The notes beneath the pieces were generated by a model. The model searched no databases. It was not told the origin of the DNA and worked only from the letters and a program-made list of their open reading frames with translations. Shown in pieces: positions 17,918 through 27,132 of a stretch of DNA of 64,000 bases. Position 1 is the stretch's first letter, and every line of letters begins with the position of its first letter. Made by a program: the position numbers and the translations under genes. The DNA comes from an uncultured Clostridia bacterium (GTDB lineage Bacteria; Bacillota; Clostridia; TANB77; CAG-508): positions 1 through 64,000 of the forward strand of contig CAKPGM010000008.1 of assembly GCA_934154805.1 (NCBI GenBank), given 5' to 3'.

Positions 17918-18815
17918 ATGCCTTTTCAAGCTCTGCTATTAAATTCATATATTTAACGTAGAACAAATCCACATTTTTCTCATTACTACTTTTAATTAAT
18001 TCTCTTAGCAAAACATAAGATTTATCTACTGTTGATTTTTTGAAATTACCATTTAGATTTCCTGATTCCATAAGATTTTTCAGGTCCGCTTCTGCCTGTG
18101 ATAAAAACCTATTAATGCTATCCCAGTCTCCTGTATCCACCATTGCATAAGCTGACAAAACACTAGCTTTCACTTTTCTAAAATTAATCTCATTTGAGTC
18201 TTTTGAGGTTTCTTCCATATATTTAGGAAGAGTACTATATAAATTAGCCAAACATATTTTAGAATTCGTTTTATCTTTATTCTTTAGAGAATTCATCAAA
18301 TTGTCTAAATTATTATTAAATATCAGTATATTATCTTTAGAAACACTCTGTGAGTTCAAATCTATAGTAATTGTAGCCCACGAATTATATAAGTTCTCTG
18401 CCGTATCCTCTAACTTCCTCCAGTCTATATCATTTTTATCCTTATCAAGTACAGGCTCTTGCATCAATTCATATTTAACTATATTCTGTTGTTTACTCTG
18501 ACTATTTGAGCCTTGACTTTCTATAGATTCACCTCCTGAAGAACTTTGGGAAGATTCATTTCCTTGAGAGGTGCTTTGTGAACCCGAACCACTGCTTTCA
18601 TTACTGATTAAAAGACTGGCTGTATTTAAGTTACTTAATCCATTAAGCATAGAAACTAATGTTGTATCTAAATAAGTTATCTCATCTGTAATTTTATCAT
18701 TAATATCTAAAGAATTAGCAGTAGTATTTTGATATAAAAATATCATAGCAATAGTAATAATAATAACTATTACCAGTGAAATAATTAAATACTTAATCCA
18801 TAAATGTTTTTTCAT
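17916..18815 (-). CDS. Exported, membrane-anchored Ser-rich protein
   Basis: 299 residues from the ATG at 18815, chosen because GGGGG is 5 nt away; ATGs at 18818 and 18827 are in frame but less well spaced. An N-terminal signal anchor (about 6-27) is followed by a Ser/Gly/Gln-rich linker (about 70-110) and a helical domain made of Leu/Asn-rich segments. The C-terminal half is a helical repeat-like region with no known family name that I can give. Predicted on the outer face of the membrane. Confidence 0.6.
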   Translation of the reverse strand: MKKHLWIKYLIISLVIVIIITIAMIFLYQNTTANSLDINDKITDEITYLDTTLVSMLNGLSNLNTASLLISNESSGSGSQSTSQGNESSQSSSGGESIESQGSNSQSKQQNIVKYELMQEPVLDKDKNDIDWRKLEDTAENLYNSWATITIDLNSQSVSKDNILIFNNNLDNLMNSLKNKDKTNSKICLANLYSTLPKYMEETSKDSNEINFRKVKASVLSAYAMVDTGDWDSINRFLSQAEADLKNLMESGNLNGNFKKSTVDKSYVLLRELIKSSNEKNVDLFYVKYMNLIAELEKA

Positions 18816-18925
18816 CATTTCCCCCATTTTTATTTTTATTTTGCCAAAATAATTACATTTTATTCTAAGTATATAAATTTTTATAAAACAAATAATAATT
18901 ATAAATGTTGAAAGGAGTGAAATTT

Positions 18926-19216
18926 ATGTATTCAATTGCAAAATTTTATAGCAAAAAAGATGGAGAAATATTTAATTTTTTGACAAGGTACTATAATAAT
19001 ATAACCAATTTAGGCATAGATTATCATTCCTTAGAATGGAAACAAAAATTTCCAAATCCTGTAGAAATGGCTACTATGCTTGGCGTGTTTGCTGATAATA
19101 TTGATAGCTTTGAATTAGCCATGTGGATTAGTATTGATAAAGGTGTATATATAAATATAACACCTAACAACGCTGATAGCATCATTAGGTATTTATACGA
19201 AAGATATCCTTATTAA
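18926..19216 (+). CDS. Small conserved-looking protein, unknown function
   Basis: 96 residues from the ATG at 18926, preceded by AAAGGAG; a start 7 codons upstream has no SD. The sequence is soluble, aromatic-rich (YSIAKFYSKKDGEIFNFL) and without Cys or signal. Its stop ends one base before the convergent gpsA stop, and no terminator separates the two, so the transcripts must overlap. I do not recognise the family. Confidence 0.6.
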   Translation: MYSIAKFYSKKDGEIFNFLTRYYNNITNLGIDYHSLEWKQKFPNPVEMATMLGVFADNIDSFELAMWISIDKGVYINITPNNADSIIRYLYERYPY

Positions 19217-19217
19217 A

Positions 19218-20201
19218 TTATTCTGATTTCTTATCTCTTGTCATTAATATTGTAACAGCTTTTGAAGGCTCTAGTCCATTATATAGTATGTCATACACAG
19301 CATTTACGATAGGCATTTCTATATTATATTTTTTTGATAATTTATATGCAACTTCTATATTGTCTATACTCTCAATTACCATTCCTATTTCTTTTTTAGC
19401 TTCTTCTATTGTATAGCCCTTCCCTATTAATCTTCCTGCTCTTCTATTTCTGCTATGTTCACTCATACAAGTTACAATTAAATCTCCAAGTCCTGAAAGT
19501 CCATAGAATGTATCGTGTTTTCCTCCCATTGCCATTCCAAGTCTTGTTAGTTCTACTAGTCCTCTTGAAACTAATGCTGCGAAGGTATTATCTCCAAGAT
19601 TAATCTCAGTAGCAATTCCAGCACAAAATGCAATTATATTCTTTAAAGCTCCTCCAAGTTCAACTCCTGTAACATCATCAGATGTATATACTCTCATTTT
19701 TTCGTTCATAAACAATTGTTGTACCATATCTTGTATCTCAACATCTTTAGATGCAATGACAATTGCTGTTGGTATTCCAAGAGAAACTTCCTCTGCGTGA
19801 CTTGGTCCTGAAAAGATACCATATTTAACATTTGGCATCTCTTGTTCTATTACTTGGCTTAATGTACAAAGTGTATCTGCTTCAAATCCTTTAGAACACA
19901 TTATTACTGGCTGATTTGTTACATATTTCTCATATTTTTTAATTGTTTCTCTAACAAATTTTGAAGGAGTAACGTGTAAAATTATATCAGAGCCATCAAT
20001 TACAGTTTTCATATCTGTATAGCACGTGATATTTTCATCTATAACAGCCTCTGGTAGAAACTTGCATTTTCTTTCTGTATTTAGAGTATTAGCTTCCTCT
20101 TCCGAAAAAGACCATATCTTTATTTTATTTCCTTTTTTAGATAAATGTATTGCCAACGCAACTCCCCAAGTTCCGCTTCCAATTATAGCTATATTTTTCA
20201 T
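19218..20201 (-). CDS. gpsA: Glycerol-3-phosphate dehydrogenase [NAD(P)+]
   Basis: 327 residues. It reduces dihydroxyacetone phosphate to sn-glycerol-3-phosphate for phospholipid synthesis. The N-terminal dinucleotide-binding loop is IGSGTWGVALA, the catalytic Lys lies in GALKNIIA, and GLSGLGDLIVT and NRRAGRLIGKG are family signatures. Full length. It is third in der-plsY-gpsA, 18 nt after plsY, which uses its product. Confidence 0.95.
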   Translation of the reverse strand: MKNIAIIGSGTWGVALAIHLSKKGNKIKIWSFSEEEANTLNTERKCKFLPEAVIDENITCYTDMKTVIDGSDIILHVTPSKFVRETIKKYEKYVTNQPVIMCSKGFEADTLCTLSQVIEQEMPNVKYGIFSGPSHAEEVSLGIPTAIVIASKDVEIQDMVQQLFMNEKMRVYTSDDVTGVELGGALKNIIAFCAGIATEINLGDNTFAALVSRGLVELTRLGMAMGGKHDTFYGLSGLGDLIVTCMSEHSRNRRAGRLIGKGYTIEEAKKEIGMVIESIDNIEVAYKLSKKYNIEMPIVNAVYDILYNGLEPSKAVTILMTRDKKSE

Positions 20202-20219
20202 ATGATTACCCTCTTTAAT

Positions 20220-20849
20220 TTATTTTGTTCCCTTAAAACTTAATTTGTTTTCTTTACCTTCTAATAATCTTTTAACATTTGCTCTATGGTTAAATACAAC
20301 AAATGCTCCAAGAAGAAGTGCAAATATTATATAACTTCCATCTACAATATAATGTGTATGTATGAATATTGTTAGTACTGGAAATAGTATTGCAGCAGAT
20401 ACTGAACCAAGTGAAACAAATCTTGTTAATGCCATTAATAGTAAAGCAAATACCAAACATATTAAACCAATTTGCCAGTTTATTATTAATAATACTCCAA
20501 GAGATGTTGCTACACCTTTTCCTCCTTTAAAATTAAAGAATATAGGAAATGTGTGTCCTAGAACAACGGCAAGTCCTGCTAACTGTACAAGTAATGCTCC
20601 ATCTGTGTTTTGTGTAGTCTTGCTTACTATATAAGCTATTAAAACTGCGATTACTCCTTTTAAACAATCACAAATAAGAGTTAATATTGCTCCTTTTTTT
20701 CCAACTGTTCTTAGAACGTTTGTGCTTCCTGCATTTCCGCTTCCCTTTTCTCTAACATCGAATCCAGCTAATTTCTTACTAATTATAACTGAAAAACTAA
20801 TGCTTCCTAATAAATATGCAATAATTACTACTAATATGTATTTTAACAT
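20220..20849 (-). CDS. plsY: Acyl-phosphate:glycerol-3-phosphate acyltransferase
   Basis: 209 residues from the ATG at 20849 (SD AAGGAGA 9 nt away); a GTG three codons upstream abuts the SD and is less likely. Five or so membrane segments with the three PlsY motifs: GSISFSV / GSGNAGSTNVLRTVGKK, HTFPIFFNFKGGKGVATS and the C-terminal NHRANVKRLLEGKENKL. It acylates glycerol-3-phosphate from acyl phosphate at the membrane. Partner of gpsA, which follows immediately. Confidence 0.95.
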   Translation of the reverse strand: MLKYILVVIIAYLLGSISFSVIISKKLAGFDVREKGSGNAGSTNVLRTVGKKGAILTLICDCLKGVIAVLIAYIVSKTTQNTDGALLVQLAGLAVVLGHTFPIFFNFKGGKGVATSLGVLLIINWQIGLICLVFALLLMALTRFVSLGSVSAAILFPVLTIFIHTHYIVDGSYIIFALLLGAFVVFNHRANVKRLLEGKENKLSFKGTK

Positions 20850-20863
20850 ATAGATCACTCTCC

Positions 20864-21020
20864 TTATTTTATCTTATAGTATTTTGATTTTATTTGTATA
20901 TTTTCCCTAGCTTGGAAAAGAATTAAATTTTGGCTAGGAAAACAAGTTGTAAATTTATGAGGCGTACTTGTGGTACGTTGATTAAATTTGCAATGCAGTT
21001 TGACAACGCCAAAATTGTAA
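20864..21020 (-). repeat. Structured spacer between der and plsY
   Basis: 157 nt without a frame but with stacked hairpins: TTTTCCCTAGC with GCTAGGAAAA (20901-20911, 20933-20942) and CGTAC with GTACG (20963-20967, 20973-20977) inside a longer AAATTTA / TAAATTT pairing. The arrangement looks like an interspersed palindromic element or an mRNA processing/attenuation structure within the operon. I see only one copy in the window. Confidence 0.4.
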
Positions 21021-22343
21021 TTATTTTTCAAGTTTCTCTCTAACAATCATCCTAACAGGCGTCCCTACCAATCCAAACTCTTTTCTTAGTTGATTTACTA
21101 GGTATCTCTCATAAGAGAAATGGAACAACTTTTTGTCGTTCACAAATACTACAAATGTTGGTGGCTTTGTTGTAGCTTGTGTCATATAGTATATTTTTAG
21201 TCTTCTACCTTTATCTGTTGGTGGTTGAACAACTGTAACCGCTTCTGCTAGTACTTGGTTTAGAACTGATGTTGAAACTCTTAAAGCATTTTGTTCAGCG
21301 ACTTTATTTATTAAGCTAAATAGCTTGTCTACCCTTTGTCCTGTTTTTGCTGATATAAATAATATTGGTGCATATGATAAGTATGGTATTTTCTCATATA
21401 CAGCTTTTGTATATTTTTCTAATGTCCCATTTGTCTTTTCATATTCATCCCATTTATTGACTGCTATTATAACACCTTTTCCTGCTTCGTGAGCCTCTCC
21501 TGCTATTTTTGTATCTTGTTCAGTAACTCCTTCATTTGCATCTATCATAAGAATACAAACATCTGCTCTCTCTATTGCAAGTAATGTTCTTGCTACACTG
21601 TATTTCTCAATTTTCTCATCAACTTTGCTATGTCTTCTTAATCCCGCTGTATCTATAAGTACATATTTGCCATATTGATTTTCAAAATTAGAATCTATGG
21701 CATCTCTAGTAGTTCCTGCTACATTACTTACAATTAATCTATTCTCACCTAAAATTTTGTTTATTAGAGATGACTTTCCAACATTTGGTTTACCTATAAC
21801 AGCTACTTTTATCTCTAAAGAATCATCTTCTCCTTCTTGAGCTTCTGGTAAGTTGTCATATATTGCGTCTAATACATCTCCAATACCTATTGCATTAACT
21901 GCAGATATTCTATATGGATCTCCTAGTCCCAAATTATAAAATTCATATATTTCTGGAGAATCTTTTCCATAATTATCAGCTTTATTACATACTAAAATAA
22001 TTGGTTTGTTTGATTTTCTAAGCATTAATGCTATTTCATTGTCAGAGCTTGTAATTCCCTGTTTTGCATCTGTTACGAATAATATTACATCAGCCATTGC
22101 TATTGCTATATCTGCTTGTTGCTTCATTTGAACAGAAATATCATCTTCTTCGCTAAAATCAATTCCACCTGTGTCTATTAATGTAAAGTTTCTTCCTCTC
22201 CAAGAAGCTTCCCCATATACTCTATCTCTTGTAACGCCAGGAGTATCTTCTACTATAGAAACTCTTTTTCCTATTATATAATTAAAAAATGTTGATTTAC
22301 CTACATTTGGTCTTCCAACAATTGCTACCATTGGTTTTGACAT
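21021..22343 (-). CDS. der: Ribosome-associated GTPase Der (EngA)
   Basis: 440 residues with two tandem GTPase domains, each with its own P-loop: GRPNVGKSTFF near residue 10 and GKPNVGKSSLI near 180, DTPG/DTAG switch motifs and NKAD / NKWD base-recognition motifs, then the C-terminal KH-like domain ending in PVRMIVREKLEK. It acts in 50S ribosome assembly. Start ATG has SD AAGAAGGTG. First gene of the operon with plsY and gpsA, a common arrangement in Firmicutes. Confidence 0.96.
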   Translation of the reverse strand: MSKPMVAIVGRPNVGKSTFFNYIIGKRVSIVEDTPGVTRDRVYGEASWRGRNFTLIDTGGIDFSEEDDISVQMKQQADIAIAMADVILFVTDAKQGITSSDNEIALMLRKSNKPIILVCNKADNYGKDSPEIYEFYNLGLGDPYRISAVNAIGIGDVLDAIYDNLPEAQEGEDDSLEIKVAVIGKPNVGKSSLINKILGENRLIVSNVAGTTRDAIDSNFENQYGKYVLIDTAGLRRHSKVDEKIEKYSVARTLLAIERADVCILMIDANEGVTEQDTKIAGEAHEAGKGVIIAVNKWDEYEKTNGTLEKYTKAVYEKIPYLSYAPILFISAKTGQRVDKLFSLINKVAEQNALRVSTSVLNQVLAEAVTVVQPPTDKGRRLKIYYMTQATTKPPTFVVFVNDKKLFHFSYERYLVNQLRKEFGLVGTPVRMIVREKLEK

Positions 22344-22370
22344 ATTATCACCTTCTTTATTTTTATTCTC

Positions 22371-22415
22371 TCAAAACAAGAGAAGTATATCACTTGGATA
22401 CCTTCTCTTGATTTT
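22371..22415 (-). terminator. Terminator-like hairpin in the der leader
   Basis: Minus strand CAAGAGAAG ... CTTCTCTTG with an inner GTAT / ATAC extension (about 13 bp) and a TTTT tail. It sits between the der promoter and the der start codon, so it is either an attenuator or a second terminator for readthrough. Confidence 0.55.
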
Positions 22416-22495
22416 AATTTCTCAATTATAAGGCTGTGAAACACCCGATTTATAAACTTTTTTGCAATATAGCATAAAGCCATTTGACTGTTCTT

Positions 22496-22525
22496 ATTAT
22501 ACTATTTTTTTACAGTCACTGTCAA
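22496..22525 (-). promoter_or_regulatory. Promoter of the der-plsY-gpsA operon
   Basis: Minus strand TTGACA (22520-22525), 18-bp spacer, TATAAT (22496-22501). The leader to der is about 145 nt and carries a strong hairpin. Confidence 0.65.
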
Positions 22526-22610
22526 GCAATACGCAAATAAATGTTATATAAGTATTATCAGTTTTCAGACTCTGTCAGAATGGTCTTTTAATGGCATTCT
22601 GCTTTTATAT

Positions 22611-22640
22611 AAAAATAACCACGCACAGCGTGGCTATAAG
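22611..22640 (-). terminator. Terminator after the 22646 gene
   Basis: Minus-strand stem AGCCACGC / GCGTGGTT with a short loop and ATTTTTA tail, just past the stop. Confidence 0.75.
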
Positions 22641-22645
22641 TTATT

Positions 22646-23209
22646 TTAATTTGAGTATTGTTCAATTATCTTATCTAGGTTGGGATTTATTTGCCAATCT
22701 AAATATTCTATATCTAGATTATTATCTTTAACCTTTGCAATCAAATATGTATCTTTATAAACATAAGTAGTTTGATTTCCATCTTTAAATATATAACACT
22801 CTTTTCCGTTTACCTTTTCTGTTTGTATTTTTAAATTAAAAACAATTTTTAATTTATCCCCTACGCTAAGATTTCCCTGAAATGCTAATGGCATTTTATT
22901 TGTAAGCCCTGTACCTTCTTTTTTTGTAATCTCATTATTTTGTAAATCTTTAATAATCGTTTCATTGTTATCTTTATCATACAGAATACTATTATCATTA
23001 TCAACTAGTAAAAGAATATTATTTTTTCTATAAATCTCACTTGAAGATTCGCTTGGTTTAAGATTATGTATTTTATAGCTATATACCTCGATATTAGAGT
23101 ATTCATTAGATTTGGCATTAATTTTACTGATAATACTGTAATTTCTAAAAACAATAACGCAAGCTATGATAATTAAAATAATACATAGTATAGATAAACA
23201 TTTTTTCAT
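22646..23209 (-). CDS. Exported protein of unknown function, possible lipoprotein
   Basis: 187 residues from the ATG at 23209 (SD AAAGGAGG); an in-frame GTG three codons upstream is too close to the SD. Starts MKKCLSILCIILIIIACVIVF: a signal segment with an IIAC lipobox-like position, but it could equally be an uncleaved anchor. The mature part is beta-rich with alternating charged strands (GLTNKMPLAFQGNLSVGDKL) and a C-terminal YLDWQINPNLDK segment, similar in style to LolA-like exported proteins. No firm family. Confidence 0.55.
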   Translation of the reverse strand: MKKCLSILCIILIIIACVIVFRNYSIISKINAKSNEYSNIEVYSYKIHNLKPSESSSEIYRKNNILLLVDNDNSILYDKDNNETIIKDLQNNEITKKEGTGLTNKMPLAFQGNLSVGDKLKIVFNLKIQTEKVNGKECYIFKDGNQTTYVYKDTYLIAKVKDNNLDIEYLDWQINPNLDKIIEQYSN

Positions 23210-23329
23210 AACGTACACCTCCTTTCTTTAACATCTAATATATATCAGAATAAAACTCATTGTAAATATCTTTTTCAATTAATTAAATTTATCTTTTTCT
23301 TACCTAAAGGATATTTATATAACGGTTAT

Positions 23330-25006
23330 CTAAATATTACTACTATTTTTTATTTTTAATAAGTATATTAGAATTGCAAATGAAATTATTGATACTGCAT
23401 AGCTTATTAACATTTCATTTGTTCCTAAATATTTAACTTTTATTTGTGAGTCTTGGGCTATATTTATTTGGATAAATCCATTATCTGATTCTGTGTATTT
23501 TATTTCTTGACCATTGGCATATACTCTATATCCAAGATAATAAATATATGGAAGTTCTATTGTTGTTTCTTTATTAATATTTGATATTTTGCAGTTCATA
23601 TTAGAAGCTTGTTTAGTATAATCAGATATGACCGCTTCGTTATTATCCAATACCATTACTTCATCTTTTCTATTCGCAATATATTTCAAATTCTTAAATG
23701 CTTTTGTTGGCAGATATTCCATACTAGCCATTCCAGCATGAACTCTTCCCGTATTTTCTGTAACTCTTACACCATTTATTAGTCGTTCTTCATTTTCTTG
23801 CAGATTAAAGTCTAATTTTGATTTGTATGGTACTAGTAATAAGATACTTATTGTTAATAGCACCACTATATCAAGTGTTTTGAAGTCCTTTATTAATATT
23901 GCAAAGTTCGTTGCTACTACAAAAGCAAAGAAGAATGATGTAAATGTAAATAGTCTAAATGTAAATTGCAACATTGTGAGCGCTTGTGGAAGTTTCTCGA
24001 ATGGGAATATTTTTAATGTCATTCCTATCAAAACAATTCCTGTTATTAAGAAAAACATATATGTTTTTTTGTATTCTTTTGGTATCTTTTTATAAGCTAT
24101 TGGTGTTAGCACTAGTCCAATTACTGATAATAGTCCTATTGCATATATCATTGTTTGCTCACTATTTGTAATAAATAATTGAGAGAACTTTGCTTTATAA
24201 AATATTAGTACCTCTTCCCTTTCCATTCTTCCAGGAACAAAGACCTCATAACATGTGTTAAAGTAATGTTGTAATAATCCTACCCAATAAAAAGATGTCA
24301 TCAATAGGCAGAATAATAAATTTACACCAATGTTCTTTAATACTGTTTTGCTCTTTAGCTTTTTGAAAAATACTATTAAATATATAAAACATATGATAGC
24401 TGTATACATAGCAATTACTTGATGTGTTAAAATAAGTCCCACTGCTCCTAACGCTAATTTATAAGACTTTTTCTCTTCATTTAATATTATATACAGTCCT
24501 TCAAATACAATCGGAATAAATATAAATGACGCAAGTTCTGCAAGAGCAGTTCTTATATACATATCTGTTATTCTATATGGAGCTAATATATAAATGATAC
24601 TCGCTAATGTAGCCAATTTCTTATTTTTTGTAATTCTTAATGTTAATTTATACATTGTAAGTCCTGATAGTAACACTATTACAAACATACATAGCTTTAG
24701 GCAATTTACATACGAGAAATTAAATATTCTAAACACTACAGACATATATGCTGTTAGTGGAGAATAAAATATATTCCAAGAATATCCAAAGTTATTGCAT
24801 AAATTAGACATTATCATCGGTAAAAACTGCTTATCTGCTAATGTTTGTTCTGTCCCAATTATTCTACATATATGTTGAATCCCATCGTCTCTATAAATAT
24901 TTAAATTTTTGTTTGCAAGAGGAATACTAATAATTATCGAAGCAATAATTATTAGTATATAATTTATAATTTCTTTCTCTTTACAATATTTAATTAGATT
25001 TTTCAT
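23330..25006 (-). CDS. Polytopic membrane protein of the PTPS-related (GT-C-like) family
   Basis: 558 residues with about 12 hydrophobic segments and a short extracellular loop after the first, carrying YRDDGIQHI. The block YILAPYRITDMYIRTALAELASFIFIPIV, here cited only in part as APYRITDMYIRTALAE, is typical of the 6-pyruvoyl-tetrahydropterin-synthase-related membrane family, whose GT-C-like fold suggests transfer of sugars from lipid carriers. A C-terminal beta domain (IELPYIYYLGYRVYANGQEI) precedes the last membrane segment. Its start overlaps the upstream paralogue by 17 bases, so the two are translationally coupled. Function is inferred from fold only. Confidence 0.7.
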   Translation of the reverse strand: MKNLIKYCKEKEIINYILIIIASIIISIPLANKNLNIYRDDGIQHICRIIGTEQTLADKQFLPMIMSNLCNNFGYSWNIFYSPLTAYMSVVFRIFNFSYVNCLKLCMFVIVLLSGLTMYKLTLRITKNKKLATLASIIYILAPYRITDMYIRTALAELASFIFIPIVFEGLYIILNEEKKSYKLALGAVGLILTHQVIAMYTAIICFIYLIVFFKKLKSKTVLKNIGVNLLFCLLMTSFYWVGLLQHYFNTCYEVFVPGRMEREEVLIFYKAKFSQLFITNSEQTMIYAIGLLSVIGLVLTPIAYKKIPKEYKKTYMFFLITGIVLIGMTLKIFPFEKLPQALTMLQFTFRLFTFTSFFFAFVVATNFAILIKDFKTLDIVVLLTISILLLVPYKSKLDFNLQENEERLINGVRVTENTGRVHAGMASMEYLPTKAFKNLKYIANRKDEVMVLDNNEAVISDYTKQASNMNCKISNINKETTIELPYIYYLGYRVYANGQEIKYTESDNGFIQINIAQDSQIKVKYLGTNEMLISYAVSIISFAILIYLLKIKNSSNI

Positions 25007-26693
25007 TCTGCTTCCTTTTCTCTTTTATTAAATATCCTATAAATCCTATAAAAGCAAGTAGTGATATAACGTAAGAAACTTTCTCTAAGGTGGTTCCAGT
25101 ATATGAAACTGTTATATCTGCTTGGTTTATATCTTCATCTATTTTAATAGCAATAAATCCATTATTCGACTCAAAGTAATTTATCTCGTTTCCATTAATT
25201 TTTACTTCATATCCTAAATAATATAGATATGGTAATTCTAATGTAGTATTTTTTTCTATGTTTGTCACTTTTACTGACAATGTTAAGTTGTCCTTGTTTT
25301 CTTCTATAATATCCGCAGAACCCTCAACCACAATAATTCCTTTTTCTCTTAAAGACATATTAGCATTTCTAGTATTATCAGTTAAATATTCTCTATTTAT
25401 TTGCATATGAGCAACTATTTCTTGACTTAGCATTTTATTTTCGTATTCTTCGTCTGATAATGTTTTTTGACTCTCATACTTATAATCATAACTAATCTTT
25501 GCCATACTTGCAATTATTAAAATTACTGATAGTAGTAGCATCCAGTCTTTCAAGTTCTGCTTTGGTATTAGATCTATTAATGTATATAAGTTAACTGCTG
25601 TAACTATCGATATTGCAAATCCAAAGAATGTAAGCATTCTCCAAGCATATTGAAGTCTTGTAAAGAACTGTGGCACGTACAACCATAAGAAATATTTTGT
25701 AGTCATCAATAGTGACAATACAGCTATTAATAGCATTATCAAGTATTCGTTTTTATAGTCTTTGTTAATTTTCTTCAATGCCGGAATACTCAATAATATT
25801 AATATTATTAATGGTACTCCCAACTTATAATCCATATCATACTTCTCCATGATTCCAGTAAAGAAATACTTTATAGGAACTGTTGACTCGTATACTTCGT
25901 CCGGAGTTGAATGCATTTTCCATGAATCGAGCATTATATAATCCCCTGCCAATTTGTGTTCTATTAGTGGTATAGAGAAGAATGCGGTTATTAATAATAT
26001 AAAAACTAAATTTATTGCAAGTTTCTTTATTATTATTTTATTTATCTTCTTAATATTTAACAATATATATAGTAGTGAAAATAAAGCAGCATAGAAGGTT
26101 GTTATTGTATGTGTTAGCATTAACAAAGAAGCGGAAATTGCTATATAATAATGCTTTTTACCGTCTCCATTAAGTAGGTTATATAATCCTAAGAATAGAA
26201 GCGGTAAAAACATAAATGTAGAAAATTCTCCTATTGCAAATCTGTTATATATACTTTCTAGTCTATATGGAATAAAGATATATATTATTGCTGAAAGAAA
26301 TGAAATTTCTCTTTTCTTTGTCATTTCATATACGAACTTATACATAGTTATTCCAGAGATAAATGTTGTAAAAAAACTATATATCTTTAAACAATTATAA
26401 TAGTGTCCTGTAAACATTTTAAACAATAAAGGGCCATATGTAACTAATGGTGGGTAGAATAAATTTATAGCATATCCAAATCCGTCACAATACCTTGAAC
26501 AAATATATGGCGGGAATGTCCCACTTTTTAAAATTTCATCTACTCCCATAATTCTTAAAATATGGATAAACCCGTCATCTGTTCCATATATTCTTAAATT
26601 TATTAGTGGTATTCCAGCTATTGCAGCTGCTAAAAATATTAATATGTAATGTATAATTTTATCATTTTTTAAATCATCAAAAAACTTTTTCAT
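24990..26693 (-). CDS. Polytopic membrane protein of the PTPS-related (GT-C-like) family, paralogue
   Basis: 567 residues, same architecture as the downstream gene: first loop with YGTDDGFIHI, FIPYRLESIYNRFAIGE in place of APYRITDMYIRTALAE, and the C-terminal LELPYLYYLGYEVKINGNEI beta domain before the last membrane segment. The DD pair after TM1 is where GT-C enzymes carry a catalytic acidic residue. A tandem duplication is the simplest origin. SD is weak (no clear AGG), start ATG at 26693. Likely works on envelope glycans, by inference. Confidence 0.7.
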   Translation of the reverse strand: MKKFFDDLKNDKIIHYILIFLAAAIAGIPLINLRIYGTDDGFIHILRIMGVDEILKSGTFPPYICSRYCDGFGYAINLFYPPLVTYGPLLFKMFTGHYYNCLKIYSFFTTFISGITMYKFVYEMTKKREISFLSAIIYIFIPYRLESIYNRFAIGEFSTFMFLPLLFLGLYNLLNGDGKKHYYIAISASLLMLTHTITTFYAALFSLLYILLNIKKINKIIIKKLAINLVFILLITAFFSIPLIEHKLAGDYIMLDSWKMHSTPDEVYESTVPIKYFFTGIMEKYDMDYKLGVPLIILILLSIPALKKINKDYKNEYLIMLLIAVLSLLMTTKYFLWLYVPQFFTRLQYAWRMLTFFGFAISIVTAVNLYTLIDLIPKQNLKDWMLLLSVILIIASMAKISYDYKYESQKTLSDEEYENKMLSQEIVAHMQINREYLTDNTRNANMSLREKGIIVVEGSADIIEENKDNLTLSVKVTNIEKNTTLELPYLYYLGYEVKINGNEINYFESNNGFIAIKIDEDINQADITVSYTGTTLEKVSYVISLLAFIGFIGYLIKEKRKQNEKSN

Positions 26694-26768
26694 CTGTAAT
26701 TTCCTTTGTCTAAATTTTATAAAGATTATATCATTATATTTTAGAATAATAAATAGAAAATAAAAAAA

Positions 26769-26796
26769 ATAACAATACTTTTGGTATTGTTATAAA
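26769..26796 (-). terminator. Terminator after rpmF
   Basis: Minus-strand stem AACAATAC / GTATTGTT with loop CAAAA and a T8 tail. Confidence 0.88.
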
Positions 26797-26803
26797 AAAT
26801 ATA

Positions 26804-26992
26804 TTAGTTTTCAGATGTTTCTGTTGATAGTACTTTTTTTCCATCATAGTAACCACAACTTGGGCAAACTCTATGTTGCATCATTTTTTCGTGGCAATGT
26901 GGACATTCAACTAAATTTTTATTTTCTAATTTCCATGTTGATCTTCTTAATCCTGTTCTTGCTTTTGACCATCTTATTTTTGGTTGTGCCAT
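26804..26992 (-). CDS. rpmF: 50S ribosomal protein L32
   Basis: 62 residues, normal length. Starts MAQPKIRWSKARTGLRRS and contains the zinc-ribbon cysteines CPHC and CPSC (four Cys, so the Zn-binding form). SD GGGAGG. It stands apart from the usual plsX-fab cluster and has its own perfect promoter and terminator. Confidence 0.97.
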   Translation of the reverse strand: MAQPKIRWSKARTGLRRSTWKLENKNLVECPHCHEKMMQHRVCPSCGYYDGKKVLSTETSEN

Positions 26993-27058
26993 TTTTACTA
27001 CCTCCCTTGCATTTCGCTTATGTTATATATTATATATATCTTATTAACGTACTATAAA

Positions 27059-27087
27059 ATTATACTAGTATTTGAAAGTTTTGTCAA
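27059..27087 (-). promoter_or_regulatory. Consensus promoter of rpmF
   Basis: Minus strand TTGACA (27082-27087), 17-bp spacer, TATAAT (27059-27064): an exact consensus match. Confidence 0.75.
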
Positions 27088-27132
27088 TACATTTTGCAAA
27101 AATCAGTGTCTTATCAAGACATTTTTTACTTT

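Noticed and set aside
21000..21046. Short frame just past der on the minus strand
   Set aside because: Overlaps the der C-terminus and a structured spacer; no SD and no homologue-like content.
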